Part shown: positions 1 through 6,354 of the stretch, in pieces
Layout: the number at the start of each line of letters is the position of its first letter
How positions within the stretch are numbered: the first letter of the stretch is position 1
DNA from: Bacteriovorax sp.
Lineage (GTDB): Bacteria; Bdellovibrionota; Bacteriovoracia; Bacteriovoracales; Bacteriovoracaceae
NCBI GenBank assembly: GCA_030654205.1
Contig: JAURXW010000202.1
Location: 1-12,258, forward strand
Length of the DNA stretch: 12,258 nucleotides
Direction: 5' to 3'
Made by a program: the position numbers and the translations under genes
The notes under the pieces: generated by a model
Told to the model about the DNA's origin: nothing
The model's input: the letters and a program-made list of their open reading frames with translations, nothing else
Databases searched by the model: none

Positions 1-1
1 C

Positions 2-1069
2 AAAAAGCTCTGTAGGCATTATGGGCGAAAGTATTACATCTTTTCTGAATTTGATAAAGAGGCTAAATCTTTTAATCCTATCGCAGACATGACTAATTCG
101 CAGAGAATTTCAATGATCATGAGAAGCTTCGATTGGGGAAAAAAACCGAATCAGTATTATCTGAATCAATCACAGAAAGCGTTAGAAGAAGTGCTGACCA
201 GTTTATCAGCTAAGAAGGAAGAATTTGACCTGCATGACATTTATGCAAAGCTCAAGCTGGAGCATAATAAAGAAGAGACTTCCGGTCTTTTAACTCAGCT
301 ACAGCTCTTATTAAATTCTGACTTTGGAAAACTTTTTAGGAAGTCACTTGCAAATGGCAAACCTTCGATGACTTTAAAACGAGCATGGGAGGAAAAATCT
401 TGCATTTACATAGGATGCTCTACTCAAGGGTATGCATCATTAGCTAAAACAGTCGGTAAATTATTTGTCAGCGAGGCCATGAATCTTTCTTATTGGATTG
501 GAAAGACATTTGAAGATTCGCATGAGGCACAAAAGCGCAGTATCGGATTATTTATAGATGAAGCTGGTTCCGTTTTGTTTCCCGACTTCCTAGATTTAGT
601 AAACAAGTGCCGCTCAAGTGGAATCAATGTCTATACCGCCGTTCAATCTTACTCCGACATCGAAATGATTGGCGATGGCGAAGTTTTAATGAAGCAGTTC
701 TTTGAATCATATTCTAACTGGTTTATTCAAAGACAGACTAATACTGAAAATGCCGAGAAGTTAGCCTCTGCTTGCGGAACCTTCTTGGCCGAAAAGAAAA
801 CGCTAGCGACAGACTCAGGATCAGAGTCGGGTAAGGGAACAATCCGCACTGGCCATGAATATCTTTGTCACCCTGACATTTTTAAATCCATCAACATTGG
901 GCAAACCGTTTTGTTAGAGCATGGGAAAAAAAGTCTAGTGATTCTTAATGTTCGAGATACTAGGCAATCAAAGGCCTTTACAAAAATTACTAAAACTGAC
1001 AGGAAGGCTCCGATTGCTCGGATCGAAAAAGGATGTAAGCGAAACTTAAAACGTAAGGGAGGTCTATGA
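2..1069 (+). CDS. TraD/VirD4-type conjugative coupling protein, C-terminal part (5' end outside window)
   Basis: Inferred type IV coupling ATPase, which in this family brings relaxase-bound DNA to a type IV secretion channel at the inner membrane. The frame is open from base 2, so the ATG at 89 is internal; 355 residues are visible and the Walker A part lies upstream of the window. The first visible residues (RHYGRKYYIFSEF, then SFNPIADM) match the segment that follows Walker A in TraD-like proteins, where a 'FNPL' motif is usual. Walker B is LFIDEAGS, with D and E encoded at 557-562. It is followed by VYTAVQSYSDIE, the Gln-containing motif typical of TraD/TraG/VirD4 ATPases. The basic C-terminus (KGCKRNLKRKGG) fits DNA or partner binding. 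The stop codon overlaps the next start (ATGA, 1066-1069), indicating translational coupling. The family call is firm; the subfamily is not determined. Confidence 0.82.
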   Translation, partial: KKLCRHYGRKYYIFSEFDKEAKSFNPIADMTNSQRISMIMRSFDWGKKPNQYYLNQSQKALEEVLTSLSAKKEEFDLHDIYAKLKLEHNKEETSGLLTQLQLLLNSDFGKLFRKSLANGKPSMTLKRAWEEKSCIYIGCSTQGYASLAKTVGKLFVSEAMNLSYWIGKTFEDSHEAQKRSIGLFIDEAGSVLFPDFLDLVNKCRSSGINVYTAVQSYSDIEMIGDGEVLMKQFFESYSNWFIQRQTNTENAEKLASACGTFLAEKKTLATDSGSESGKGTIRTGHEYLCHPDIFKSINIGQTVLLEHGKKSLVILNVRDTRQSKAFTKITKTDRKAPIARIEKGCKRNLKRKGGL

Positions 1070-1797
1070 TTAATGAAATTATGATTCAAAAAAATGATGA
1101 CATTATTGAAGCTCTAACTAAGTGGCGATCAATCAGTTCTAAAAATCTTAAGGCCCTAGTCGCTGAGTCAGAAAAAGGCCCTGCATTTAGACAAAGAATC
1201 ATTCGGCTAGAAGCTGGAGGAATAATTCAATCTAAACTACAAAAAGGATTTAATAAGATTGTTTATCCTTCAAAAGCGCTTCTGCAAAGATTAGGAATTG
1301 AGAATTTCAATGAGGACAATATCCGACATGATGCAGTCGTTTCGATGGTCGTTTCAAATTTAATAAATTTAAAAATGATTACTTCTGGAAAACTACCTCA
1401 TGAATTTAAGACCAAATCGTCATGGCGACATCATGCAATTGAGCCTGATGCAATCCTTACCATTCTAAAAAAGAAAAAAGAATTAGTCGTGGCCGTCGAG
1501 ATAGAACTTTGGCGAAAAGATCGAAAAAGAGTATTTGAAAAGCTGGTCGAGTATGCCAAAGCCGATGAGTACGACAATGTTTTGTATTTTTTTGCAGATA
1601 GGTCGTCCTTTGAATCGTACAAAAAAAGATTAAGTGAGCTTTTATTGGATAGCGACTTTGATCACATTGAAGACGAGCTGATTCAAAAAATTATTTTTAT
1701 TTTGAATCCGTCGATTTTGAAAAATGCATCTGATCTATTAAGTTCAGAAGTTTTTCACAACAATAAGACAAAAAAACTAGGAGATTTATTTGAATAA
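1066..1797 (+). CDS. Replication-relaxation family protein (winged helix plus nuclease-like core)
   Basis: The 243-aa protein has an N-terminal winged-helix-like region (about residues 10-75). It then has the 'IRHDAVVSMVV' segment (87-97) and a nuclease-like core with E126-P127-D128 and, 17 residues on, VAVEIELWRKDRKR (E145, E147, K151). This arrangement matches replication-relaxation (Replic_Relax) proteins, which are found beside coupling proteins in conjugative and mobilizable elements and are thought to act at the origin of transfer or replication. The EPD...ExE...K spacing resembles a PD-(D/E)xK fold; that is inference. AAGGGAGG at 1055-1062 precedes ATG 1066 with only a 3-nt gap, and the start overlaps the coupling-protein stop. 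The non-coding inverted-repeat region lies directly downstream and could be its target. No classical relaxase with a HUH motif is visible in the window. Confidence 0.7.
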   Translation: MINEIMIQKNDDIIEALTKWRSISSKNLKALVAESEKGPAFRQRIIRLEAGGIIQSKLQKGFNKIVYPSKALLQRLGIENFNEDNIRHDAVVSMVVSNLINLKMITSGKLPHEFKTKSSWRHHAIEPDAILTILKKKKELVVAVEIELWRKDRKRVFEKLVEYAKADEYDNVLYFFADRSSFESYKKRLSELLLDSDFDHIEDELIQKIIFILNPSILKNASDLLSSEVFHNNKTKKLGDLFE

Positions 1798-1804
1798 TTT
1801 TTTG

Positions 1805-1840
1805 TTACCTAGTGCTTTACCTGGACTGTTACCTGCGGAG
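1805..1840 (+). repeat. Three tandem 12-bp iteron-like repeats
   Basis: TTACCT recurs at 1805-1810, 1817-1822 and 1829-1834, exactly 12 bp apart. The three units are TTACCTAGTGCT, TTACCTGGACTG and TTACCTGCGGAG. The first six bases are identical and the rest vary, with G or T content shared. Such close direct repeats beside an inverted repeat are typical of binding sites for an initiator, a relaxosome accessory protein or an integrase arm-binding domain. Which protein binds is not shown by the sequence. Confidence 0.5.
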
Positions 1841-1869
1841 TTCATGTGTGACTCTAGCATTTTTAGAGA

Positions 1870-1994
1870 CAACTTATCCCCGTGCTTTTAATAGCTAAAT
1901 CGGGGACACCTAATTGACCACCCCCTCACAACATGGGGAGAGAGGTGGTGGTCAATTAGGTGAAATATAGAAAGGAAAGCACGGGGATAAGTTG
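1870..1994. repeat. Nested perfect inverted repeats, putative origin of transfer or replication of the element
   Basis: The outer arms are 19 bp and perfect: CAACTTATCCCCGTGCTTT at 1870-1888 and its reverse complement at 1976-1994, 87 bp apart. Inside them is a second perfect 16-bp pair, CACCTAATTGACCACC at 1907-1922 and its complement at 1947-1962. After one mismatch the inner stem gains four more pairs (1924-1927 with 1942-1945), leaving a 14-nt loop. The motif TCCCCG (1877-1882) can also pair with CGGGGA at 1901-1906 instead of 1982-1987, so two folds compete. TTATCCCCG at 1874-1882 resembles a DnaA box (two differences from TTATCCACA). No T-run follows the stems, so a simple terminator is unlikely. 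The position between a replication-relaxation gene and the ssb-int module suggests an oriT or replication origin; that function is inferred. Confidence 0.6.
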
Positions 1995-2037
1995 AAGAAA
2001 TTAAGAATTAAGAAATTAGAAATAAGGAGTAAGAGAT

Positions 2038-2466
2038 ATGGAATTAGATAAGAGAGAAGAAGAAAGGAAGGACGAGGGAGCCGAAAAAAACAAGACAGGA
2101 AGAAAAAATAAAACAGCTAAGGAAATAAAAAATGAAGACAAAGAAGAATGTAAGGATGGTCAGGACAAGTTTTTTATTGATGTTACAAAAGATCAGGAAT
2201 CAAAGGAGATGGTGTCGAAATTATTAGGAGAAGCGAATAACAAGTCGTTTGGTAGACAAATAATATTGAAAGACCTTGTATTGGCGGCACTGCCTAAGCT
2301 AACGGCAAAAGACATTGAGCAAATTCAAAACAGTGTCCTCAGCAATTTAGAAAAAGTGAAGAAACAGTGTTTTGAATATAACCAAAAAAATAAAACTAAT
2401 CTTGATCTCGGAGAATATTTAGTGAGTGTCAGAAATATTTTAAGGGAGGATAAGAATGCTAAATAA
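2038..2466 (+). CDS. Hypothetical K/E-rich protein, possible DNA-transfer accessory factor
   Basis: The 142-aa protein is not assigned to a family. Residues 1-45 are almost entirely K, E, D, R and N and are probably disordered. Residues 46-138 look folded and helical: 'FFIDVTKDQESKEMVSKLL', then 'FGRQIILKDLVLAALPKLTAKDIEQIQ', then a Lys-rich helix and 'LDLGEYLVSVRNIL'. The middle segment has the look of a small DNA-binding or relaxosome accessory protein, but I cannot name a family. It is the first gene after the inverted-repeat block, with AAGGAGT (2024-2030) 7 nt before ATG 2038. Its last 11 nt overlap the ssb-like gene. By position it may bind the adjacent repeats; this is inference. The frame is well supported by the strong RBS and coupled neighbours. 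Confidence 0.65.
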   Translation: MELDKREEERKDEGAEKNKTGRKNKTAKEIKNEDKEECKDGQDKFFIDVTKDQESKEMVSKLLGEANNKSFGRQIILKDLVLAALPKLTAKDIEQIQNSVLSNLEKVKKQCFEYNQKNKTNLDLGEYLVSVRNILREDKNAK

Positions 2467-2761
2467 TACGAACGAAATTTTTTCTGGTCGTCTTGGGCGT
2501 GATCCTTACCTGGCCTATACCAAAAAGGGAGAAGCTGTCTGTGAGATATCTATTGGATCAAATGGCCCCCGAAATGAAACAATTTGGAAAAAGATAGTGG
2601 CCTTCGGAAAATTGGCAGAACAGTGCTCGGTTCATCTACGGAAAGGTAATGAAATATTTGTGCGAGGCCATAAGGATTTAAAGAAGTTTACTGACAGTAA
2701 AGGGATTGAGCGTGAGTATTTTGAAATTCTAGCAAAAACTATTGCGCAATCGTTACTTTAA
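2456..2761 (+). CDS. ssb: Single-stranded DNA-binding protein, single OB-fold, short form
   Basis: The 101-aa protein would coat and protect single-stranded DNA, here probably the element's own during transfer or replication. The OB-fold pattern is clear: an N-terminal 'FSGRLGRDPYLAYTKKGEAVCEISIG', then the SSB signature TIWKKIVAFGKLAEQC (W44, F50), then 'LRKGNEIFVRGHKDLKKFTD' and a last strand 'REYFEILAKTI'. It stops right after the OB fold. The Gly/Pro-rich linker and acidic DDDIPF-type tail that recruit host repair proteins in housekeeping SSBs (usually 150-180 aa) are absent. ATG 2456 has AAGGGAGGA at 2442-2450 and overlaps the preceding gene by 11 nt. Plasmid and ICE SSBs are a known class; the symbol is used by family and this is unlikely to be the chromosomal ssb. 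Confidence 0.82.
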   Translation: MLNNTNEIFSGRLGRDPYLAYTKKGEAVCEISIGSNGPRNETIWKKIVAFGKLAEQCSVHLRKGNEIFVRGHKDLKKFTDSKGIEREYFEILAKTIAQSLL

Positions 2762-2781
2762 TCAAAACAAAGGATAATAAA

Positions 2782-3042
2782 ATGTGTCATAGCGAACAAA
2801 ATTATGATCACATTCCAGATAAAAAATGCTACCTTGATTCTGGCATTGAGACATCAACATCTCAAAGCCAGCTCTTTCAAAATTTAATATGGGGTATAGA
2901 TGAAGTATGTCGTTTTACTTCTTATTCTAAGGGTACAATTTACAACTTAGTTTCAGAAGGTGACATACCATACAGAAAAAGACGTGGAAGGCTCTGGTTC
3001 GTTCCTAGCGAAGTCCTTAAATGGCTAAAGGGAGAATTATGA
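2782..3042 (+). CDS. Excisionase-like helix-turn-helix protein
   Basis: The 86-aa protein carries a MerR/Xis-type HTH (helix_turn_helix_17 style) in its C-terminal half: 'WGIDEVCRFTSYSKGTIYNLVSEGDIPYRKR' at about 37-67, then the wing 'GRLWFVPSEVLKWLKG'. The first 35 residues are polar and have no recognised fold. Proteins of this kind placed just before a tyrosine integrase commonly act as recombination directionality factors (excisionases) or regulators. AAAGGAT (2769-2774) precedes ATG 2782. Its stop overlaps the integrase start as ATGA at 3039-3042, so the two are probably made together. The excisionase role is inferred from fold and position; a transcription regulator is the alternative. 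Confidence 0.75.
   Translation: MCHSEQNYDHIPDKKCYLDSGIETSTSQSQLFQNLIWGIDEVCRFTSYSKGTIYNLVSEGDIPYRKRRGRLWFVPSEVLKWLKGEL
3027..3034 (+). promoter_or_regulatory. int: Shine-Dalgarno deciding the integrase start
   Basis: AAAGGGAG lies inside the end of the HTH gene, 4 nt before ATG 3039. It supports that start rather than ATG 3021, which it follows. Confidence 0.6.
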
Positions 3043-4289
3043 GCAAGAAAGGTTACACAAAAGTTAAAGGTGTTGAAAGAATTTATAAACATTCAAATTC
3101 TGGAAACTATCTCGCCATTAAGAAAATTAATGGCAAACAATATCAGACGACCTTCACCACAATGTTTGAAGCAAAACAGTGGAGGAAAACTTTTGATGGA
3201 ATTTCTTATGTTCCAACATCAGAAGAAGCTGATCAAAATTCGAGCTATTCAAAACTACAAGAAGTATGGGAGGTGATGCAAAAGCATCACTTCCCTACCC
3301 TCGCCACCAGTACAAAAGATATTTGGCGAAGACGTTACGATCTTTTAGTAGACCTTGAGCATTTACCAATGGATAAAATCACTCCGTCAAAACTCACTTC
3401 ATGGGTTAATAAACATGTTGAGTATTTTAAGAGTAATGATTATCAAGGCTCAGGTCGAGGTCGTGCTGGCCGATGTAATTTGAATAGTGAACTCAATATG
3501 TTTGTGACAATTTTCAATTGGTATAAACAAAGCGAGCAATTTGAAAAAGAGGCCGTTTTACTAACGTGTCCAGTTAAGACAAAGCATCGCAAGCTAGGAT
3601 TTATCAAACCTGTTCCTGACAAAAGAAAGCAGATCGACCTACAAAGTGCATTTTTATTTTTTGATTACCTCCCACCACTCTATCGCGATCTGGCCATGAT
3701 GCAATTTTATTGTGCCGGTCGAATTGGCGAGATATGTGGAATTCAATGGAACAACATTGATATCAAAAATCGCAGAATGCTCATTAAACATTCTAGTATA
3801 TTCCACTCATCAAATAAGACATTTCTTGAATTGAAGCCATTTCCAAAAAATAAGGAAACAAGGCCAGTCTTTATTACAGACGAAATTTTAGAAATTTTAA
3901 AAAAGAGAGAGGCATTTAGAGAATTAGGTAATGATTTTGTTTTTCATGTTGAAGGTAATCCAATTAACTATTGTAATGTCCAATTAAACTATCGTGATGC
4001 TCAAAGGAAAAGTGGAGTTCCTTACACTGGAACTCATATCCTTCGCCATGGAATGGCAAAGCTCGCAAGACAAGTTGGAGGTGGTCTAGATGCGGTCATG
4101 GCGATGACTGGACACAAAGACATTAAGCTCGCTGACCACTATTCAAAATGCACTGAAGACGACCAAAGAATGTTCTCGGAAAAAATCATGGATCACATTC
4201 GAAATGTTTTCAAAGAAAGTGACCGAGGCCATGCCACCTTTAGCAACGTGGTTTCACTAAAAGAATTTAAAAATTCGGTGAATAGTTGA
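3039..4289 (+). CDS. int: Tyrosine recombinase / integrase of the mobile element
   Basis: The 416-aa site-specific recombinase would catalyse integration and excision of the element. An N-terminal arm-binding region ('SGNYLAIKKINGKQYQTTF') is followed by a SAM-like core-binding domain (about 65-165) and the catalytic domain. Catalytic residues are R228 (in CAGRIGEICGI), a candidate Lys in KPFPKNK (about 270-272), H333 and R336 (HILRHG), H359 (TGHKD) and the nucleophile Y368 (ADHYSK), so the enzyme looks intact. I chose ATG 3039 over ATG 3021 because AAAGGGAGA (3027-3034) precedes it at normal spacing, it forms an ATGA overlap with the HTH stop, and the six extra residues would lie inside the HTH gene. 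Integrases usually sit beside the attachment site; here the next gene, 77 bp on, is mutM. Confidence 0.92.
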   Translation: MSKKGYTKVKGVERIYKHSNSGNYLAIKKINGKQYQTTFTTMFEAKQWRKTFDGISYVPTSEEADQNSSYSKLQEVWEVMQKHHFPTLATSTKDIWRRRYDLLVDLEHLPMDKITPSKLTSWVNKHVEYFKSNDYQGSGRGRAGRCNLNSELNMFVTIFNWYKQSEQFEKEAVLLTCPVKTKHRKLGFIKPVPDKRKQIDLQSAFLFFDYLPPLYRDLAMMQFYCAGRIGEICGIQWNNIDIKNRRMLIKHSSIFHSSNKTFLELKPFPKNKETRPVFITDEILEILKKREAFRELGNDFVFHVEGNPINYCNVQLNYRDAQRKSGVPYTGTHILRHGMAKLARQVGGGLDAVMAMTGHKDIKLADHYSKCTEDDQRMFSEKIMDHIRNVFKESDRGHATFSNVVSLKEFKNSVNS

Positions 4290-4380
4290 TTTTAAGGATG
4301 GCATTGGATGGCATGGAAGCCTTTTTTGTGATATCGTGTGAATGATAATAACAAGATAGGTGCCCTATTCCTGAACTACC
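4290..4380. other. Probable junction of the mobile element with mutM (attachment-site region)
   Basis: The stretch from the int stop to the first mutM codons has no gene. It contains the GGATGGCAT repeat, a T-run (4322-4327), a possible -10 GATAAT (4344-4349) and a weak SD AGGTG (4358-4362). The mutM frame is closed by TAA at 4349-4351, and coding similarity to MutM starts exactly at 4370 (PELPEVET). This abrupt switch next to int suggests an att core overlapping the first mutM codons. The matching core at the other element end is outside the window, so the exact att limits cannot be given. Confidence 0.45.
4296..4314 (+). repeat. Tandem 9-bp direct repeat downstream of int
   Basis: GGATGGCAT occurs at 4296-4304 and again at 4306-4314, one helical turn apart, 6 bp after the integrase stop and about 50 bp before mutM. 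Its place between int and the presumed element end suits an arm-type site for integrase or excisionase. It is short, so chance is possible. Confidence 0.35.
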
Positions 4381-5185
4381 CGAAGTCGAAACCATAAAAT
4401 CTCAACTCTCCAATTTTCTCCCCCTGGAGATCAAAAAAATATCATTCTCAGATAAAACTTCAAGATTAATAAAGCAAAAAGATTTCACTCCAAAATCTGG
4501 AGAATCAATAATAGAAATTTCCAGAAAAGGAAAATTTCTCATTTTCAAGCTTGATAACCCCGACCACTTTATGATTTCTCATCTTGGAATGTCTGGCTCC
4601 TGGAGAATTACCGACAGCAGACTTGATGAAATTGATGGCAAGCATGCACATATTATTATCGAAACTAACAAAAAGGTTTTAAGTTATATTGATCCTCGAA
4701 GATTTGGGCACCTTTATTTTTTGAACAAAAAAAACTTTGAGACAAAGTTAAACTCTTATCCAATGGACATCAGCGAACCAGGTTTTGATGCTGAACATAT
4801 TTATAATATTTTTCAAAATAATCCCAATAAAGTTTTAAAAACTTTTTTACTTGATCAAAAAAACTTTTCGGGAGTTGGTAATTATATCGCCAGTGAAATT
4901 TGTGCTCGAGCGAAATTACTCCCAACTCGAATAGTGGGCCCTCTTACCAAAAAAGATTGTAAAAATATTAAAGCGGCAATTGATTTAATTATTTTAGGTG
5001 CAGTGAAAACTCAAGGAACTACTTTTGGAGGAGGTTATCGAGATGCCTTCGGAGAAAAAGGTGAAGGAGTTCAGCACTTAGTGGTTTTTCATCAAAAGAT
5101 TTGTCAGATGTGTAAAAAAACACCGATCATTAAAATTACTATTGGTGGCCGAGGGACTTATTATTGTCCTCATTGCCAAAAGTAA
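4367..5185 (+). CDS. mutM: Formamidopyrimidine-DNA glycosylase (Fpg/MutM), non-canonical ATT start
   Basis: Base-excision repair enzyme that removes 8-oxoguanine and formamidopyrimidines and nicks the abasic site. The frame encodes P-E-L-P-E-V-E-T-I from 4370, which is residues 2-10 of every Fpg; Pro2 is the catalytic nucleophile and Glu3 the acid. Lys56 in SRKGKF matches E. coli Lys57. The void-filling Met (HLGMSGSW), the helix-two-turn-helix (DQKNFSGVGNYIASEI) and a C-terminal zinc finger (CQMC...CPHC with the binding Arg in IGGRGTYY) are all present. The 272 aa equal the normal length. The oddity is the start: the codon before CCT is ATT, and upstream in frame are only six sense codons after TAA 4349-4351. 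AGGTG (4358-4362) could serve as SD. The first ATG, at 4571 (residue 69), would remove the active site. Either ATT is used or the gene has lost its start through integration next door. Confidence 0.88.
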   Translation: MPELPEVETIKSQLSNFLPLEIKKISFSDKTSRLIKQKDFTPKSGESIIEISRKGKFLIFKLDNPDHFMISHLGMSGSWRITDSRLDEIDGKHAHIIIETNKKVLSYIDPRRFGHLYFLNKKNFETKLNSYPMDISEPGFDAEHIYNIFQNNPNKVLKTFLLDQKNFSGVGNYIASEICARAKLLPTRIVGPLTKKDCKNIKAAIDLIILGAVKTQGTTFGGGYRDAFGEKGEGVQHLVVFHQKICQMCKKTPIIKITIGGRGTYYCPHCQK

Positions 5186-5188
5186 TTC

Positions 5189-6256
5189 TTAAAAAATTAA
5201 CTTTTCCCAATATTTCTTAGGGTCATCCCCGCTCGTGGCCTCAAGTCGATTTTGTATTTCATTCTGAACTTCTGGAAGTAGTTTTGATTCTCTAATAACT
5301 TTTAATACTTCCTCGCCTTGCCCCTCTAGCATTAAAGTTTTTACCAGATAAAAATAACCAATTGGTGAATTAGGAAACTGCTCAATAAAGCTTTGAGCAT
5401 TTTCTTTTACTGTATTAAAATCACCTTTCGCTAAAGATCTCATAAAAGGAATTTCAATAATATCTTCATTAAAATTATTTGAACTAAGTGTATTACTTCT
5501 ATCTAGACCTTCTACAACGCCCTCTAAAGTTAATGATAGTGCCTCTTCTTGAGCAGCTAGCTGATCGTTTTGAGCAAGAACGCTATTATATTCTGATGAA
5601 GAAACTTCAAGTCCTTCCAACTGCGATGTTAATTCATTTCTCTCTAAGGAAATATTTGCAAGCCTATTTTCTAGAACTTCCACTTGATAATCCGCTGATG
5701 CCATTAAAGCCGCTTCTTTTAAAATGGCACTATCATTTGTAGTTTCGAAAGTTGCCATACTGTCAAGGATTTCATTGAGTTCATAATCATCAATAGATTG
5801 ATTGAATTTATTTTCTTTATAAATCATTGAGATTAATTTCGCTTTAAAAGCGGAATATGCATTTGGCTCTCTTGAAATTATTTCATCAGCAATGGCGATA
5901 TTTTTTTCAACACCTACAAGGTTTAATTTTTTTATACCTAGCATAGACTGATTTAAATTATCTGCAAGCTCTTCGATACTTTGTTCACTCATGGTATTTG
6001 GAATACTGGCCATTGAAATGGGAAGAGTTGCTAGATTTTTATTTTTTTTATTTTCAAAATCGATTACCGATTCTTTAGATAATCGACTCCAGGGAATCGG
6101 TTTTTTTTTCTCTTTACGCTGAGACAACAACTTGATTCTTAAAGCACTATTTTCTTTTTTTTGGGCGAAGTATGTTTTCGAAGCCCCAATTATTAATATA
6201 ATAAAAATGAGCACTAACAAGGCGAGAATTTTCTTGGTAATAACAATGCTCTTCAT
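5189..6256 (-). CDS. Hypothetical membrane-anchored coiled-coil protein with TPR-like C-terminus
   Basis: The 355-aa protein is not assigned to a family. A basic N-terminus and a single membrane segment (about 9-29, ILALLVLIFIILIIGA) suggest a signal anchor with the rest in the periplasm. A K/R-rich stretch (31-52) follows. Residues 190-250 are strongly coiled-coil-like (heptads with E, L, Q, e.g. ENRLANISLERNELTSQLEG). Residues about 270-325 look like a TPR-type helical repeat (LAKGDFNTVKENAQSFIEQFPNSPIGYFYLVKTLM), and an earlier helical pair lies at 110-150. I chose ATG 6256 because AGGAGA (6263-6268) lies 6 nt upstream; a TTG two codons earlier (6262) would touch that SD. It is convergent with mutM, with 3 bp between stops, and lies 98 bp downstream of the beta-barrel gene on the same strand. 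A cell-envelope scaffold role is only a guess. Confidence 0.75.
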   Translation of the reverse strand: MKSIVITKKILALLVLIFIILIIGASKTYFAQKKENSALRIKLLSQRKEKKKPIPWSRLSKESVIDFENKKNKNLATLPISMASIPNTMSEQSIEELADNLNQSMLGIKKLNLVGVEKNIAIADEIISREPNAYSAFKAKLISMIYKENKFNQSIDDYELNEILDSMATFETTNDSAILKEAALMASADYQVEVLENRLANISLERNELTSQLEGLEVSSSEYNSVLAQNDQLAAQEEALSLTLEGVVEGLDRSNTLSSNNFNEDIIEIPFMRSLAKGDFNTVKENAQSFIEQFPNSPIGYFYLVKTLMLEGQGEEVLKVIRESKLLPEVQNEIQNRLEATSGDDPKKYWEKLIF

Positions 6257-6262
6257 ACCCAA

Positions 6263-6268
6263 TCTCCT
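6263..6268 (-). promoter_or_regulatory. Shine-Dalgarno deciding the start of the coiled-coil protein
   Basis: On the - strand AGGAGA is 6 nt before ATG 6256 and directly abuts TTG 6262, so the ATG is the likely start. Confidence 0.6.
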
Positions 6269-6354
6269 AAATTTATTACATCACTTCGAAGACCTTTTAA
6301 AAAGAAAATCAAGCATAGTTTTTTATTAATTTAGTTTAGGTAAAAACTCTATTT

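Larger units (their letters stand above)
1798..2037. other. 240-bp non-coding block of the mobile element
   Basis: There is no convincing gene here. The block starts with the 12-bp direct repeats, continues with the nested inverted repeats, and ends with a purine-rich leader in which AAGAAATTA occurs twice (1995-2003 and 2010-2018, period 15). The leader runs into the Shine-Dalgarno sequence AAGGAGT (2024-2030) of the next gene. The promoter for the downstream cassette must lie in or near this block, so the inverted repeats may also control its transcription. Confidence 0.6.

Noticed and set aside
868..1089. Minus-strand open frame inside the coupling-protein gene
   Set aside because: It is a shadow of a well-supported gene, with no RBS or recognisable protein; the same holds for the other short frames at 1431-1622, 3070-3276, 5488-5742, 6132-6329, 6936-7124, 8274-8549 and 9558-9764.
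1870..1994. Inverted repeats as a rho-independent terminator
   Set aside because: Neither stem is followed by a T-run on either strand, the outer arms are 87 bp apart, and the nested design is far more than a terminator needs.
3021..3038. Integrase start at ATG 3021
   Set aside because: The SD AAAGGGAGA lies after this codon and in front of ATG 3039, which also forms the ATGA overlap.
4311..4327. Terminator after int (GGC...GCC followed by T6)
   Set aside because: The stem is only three base pairs, too weak to support the call.
4360..4374. GTG at 4360 as mutM start
   Set aside because: It is in another frame and meets TGA after four codons; it could only work with a frameshift.
4571..5185. 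mutM starting at ATG 4571
   Set aside because: This would remove residues 1-68, including the catalytic Pro2, Glu3 and Lys56, although the upstream frame encodes them intact.
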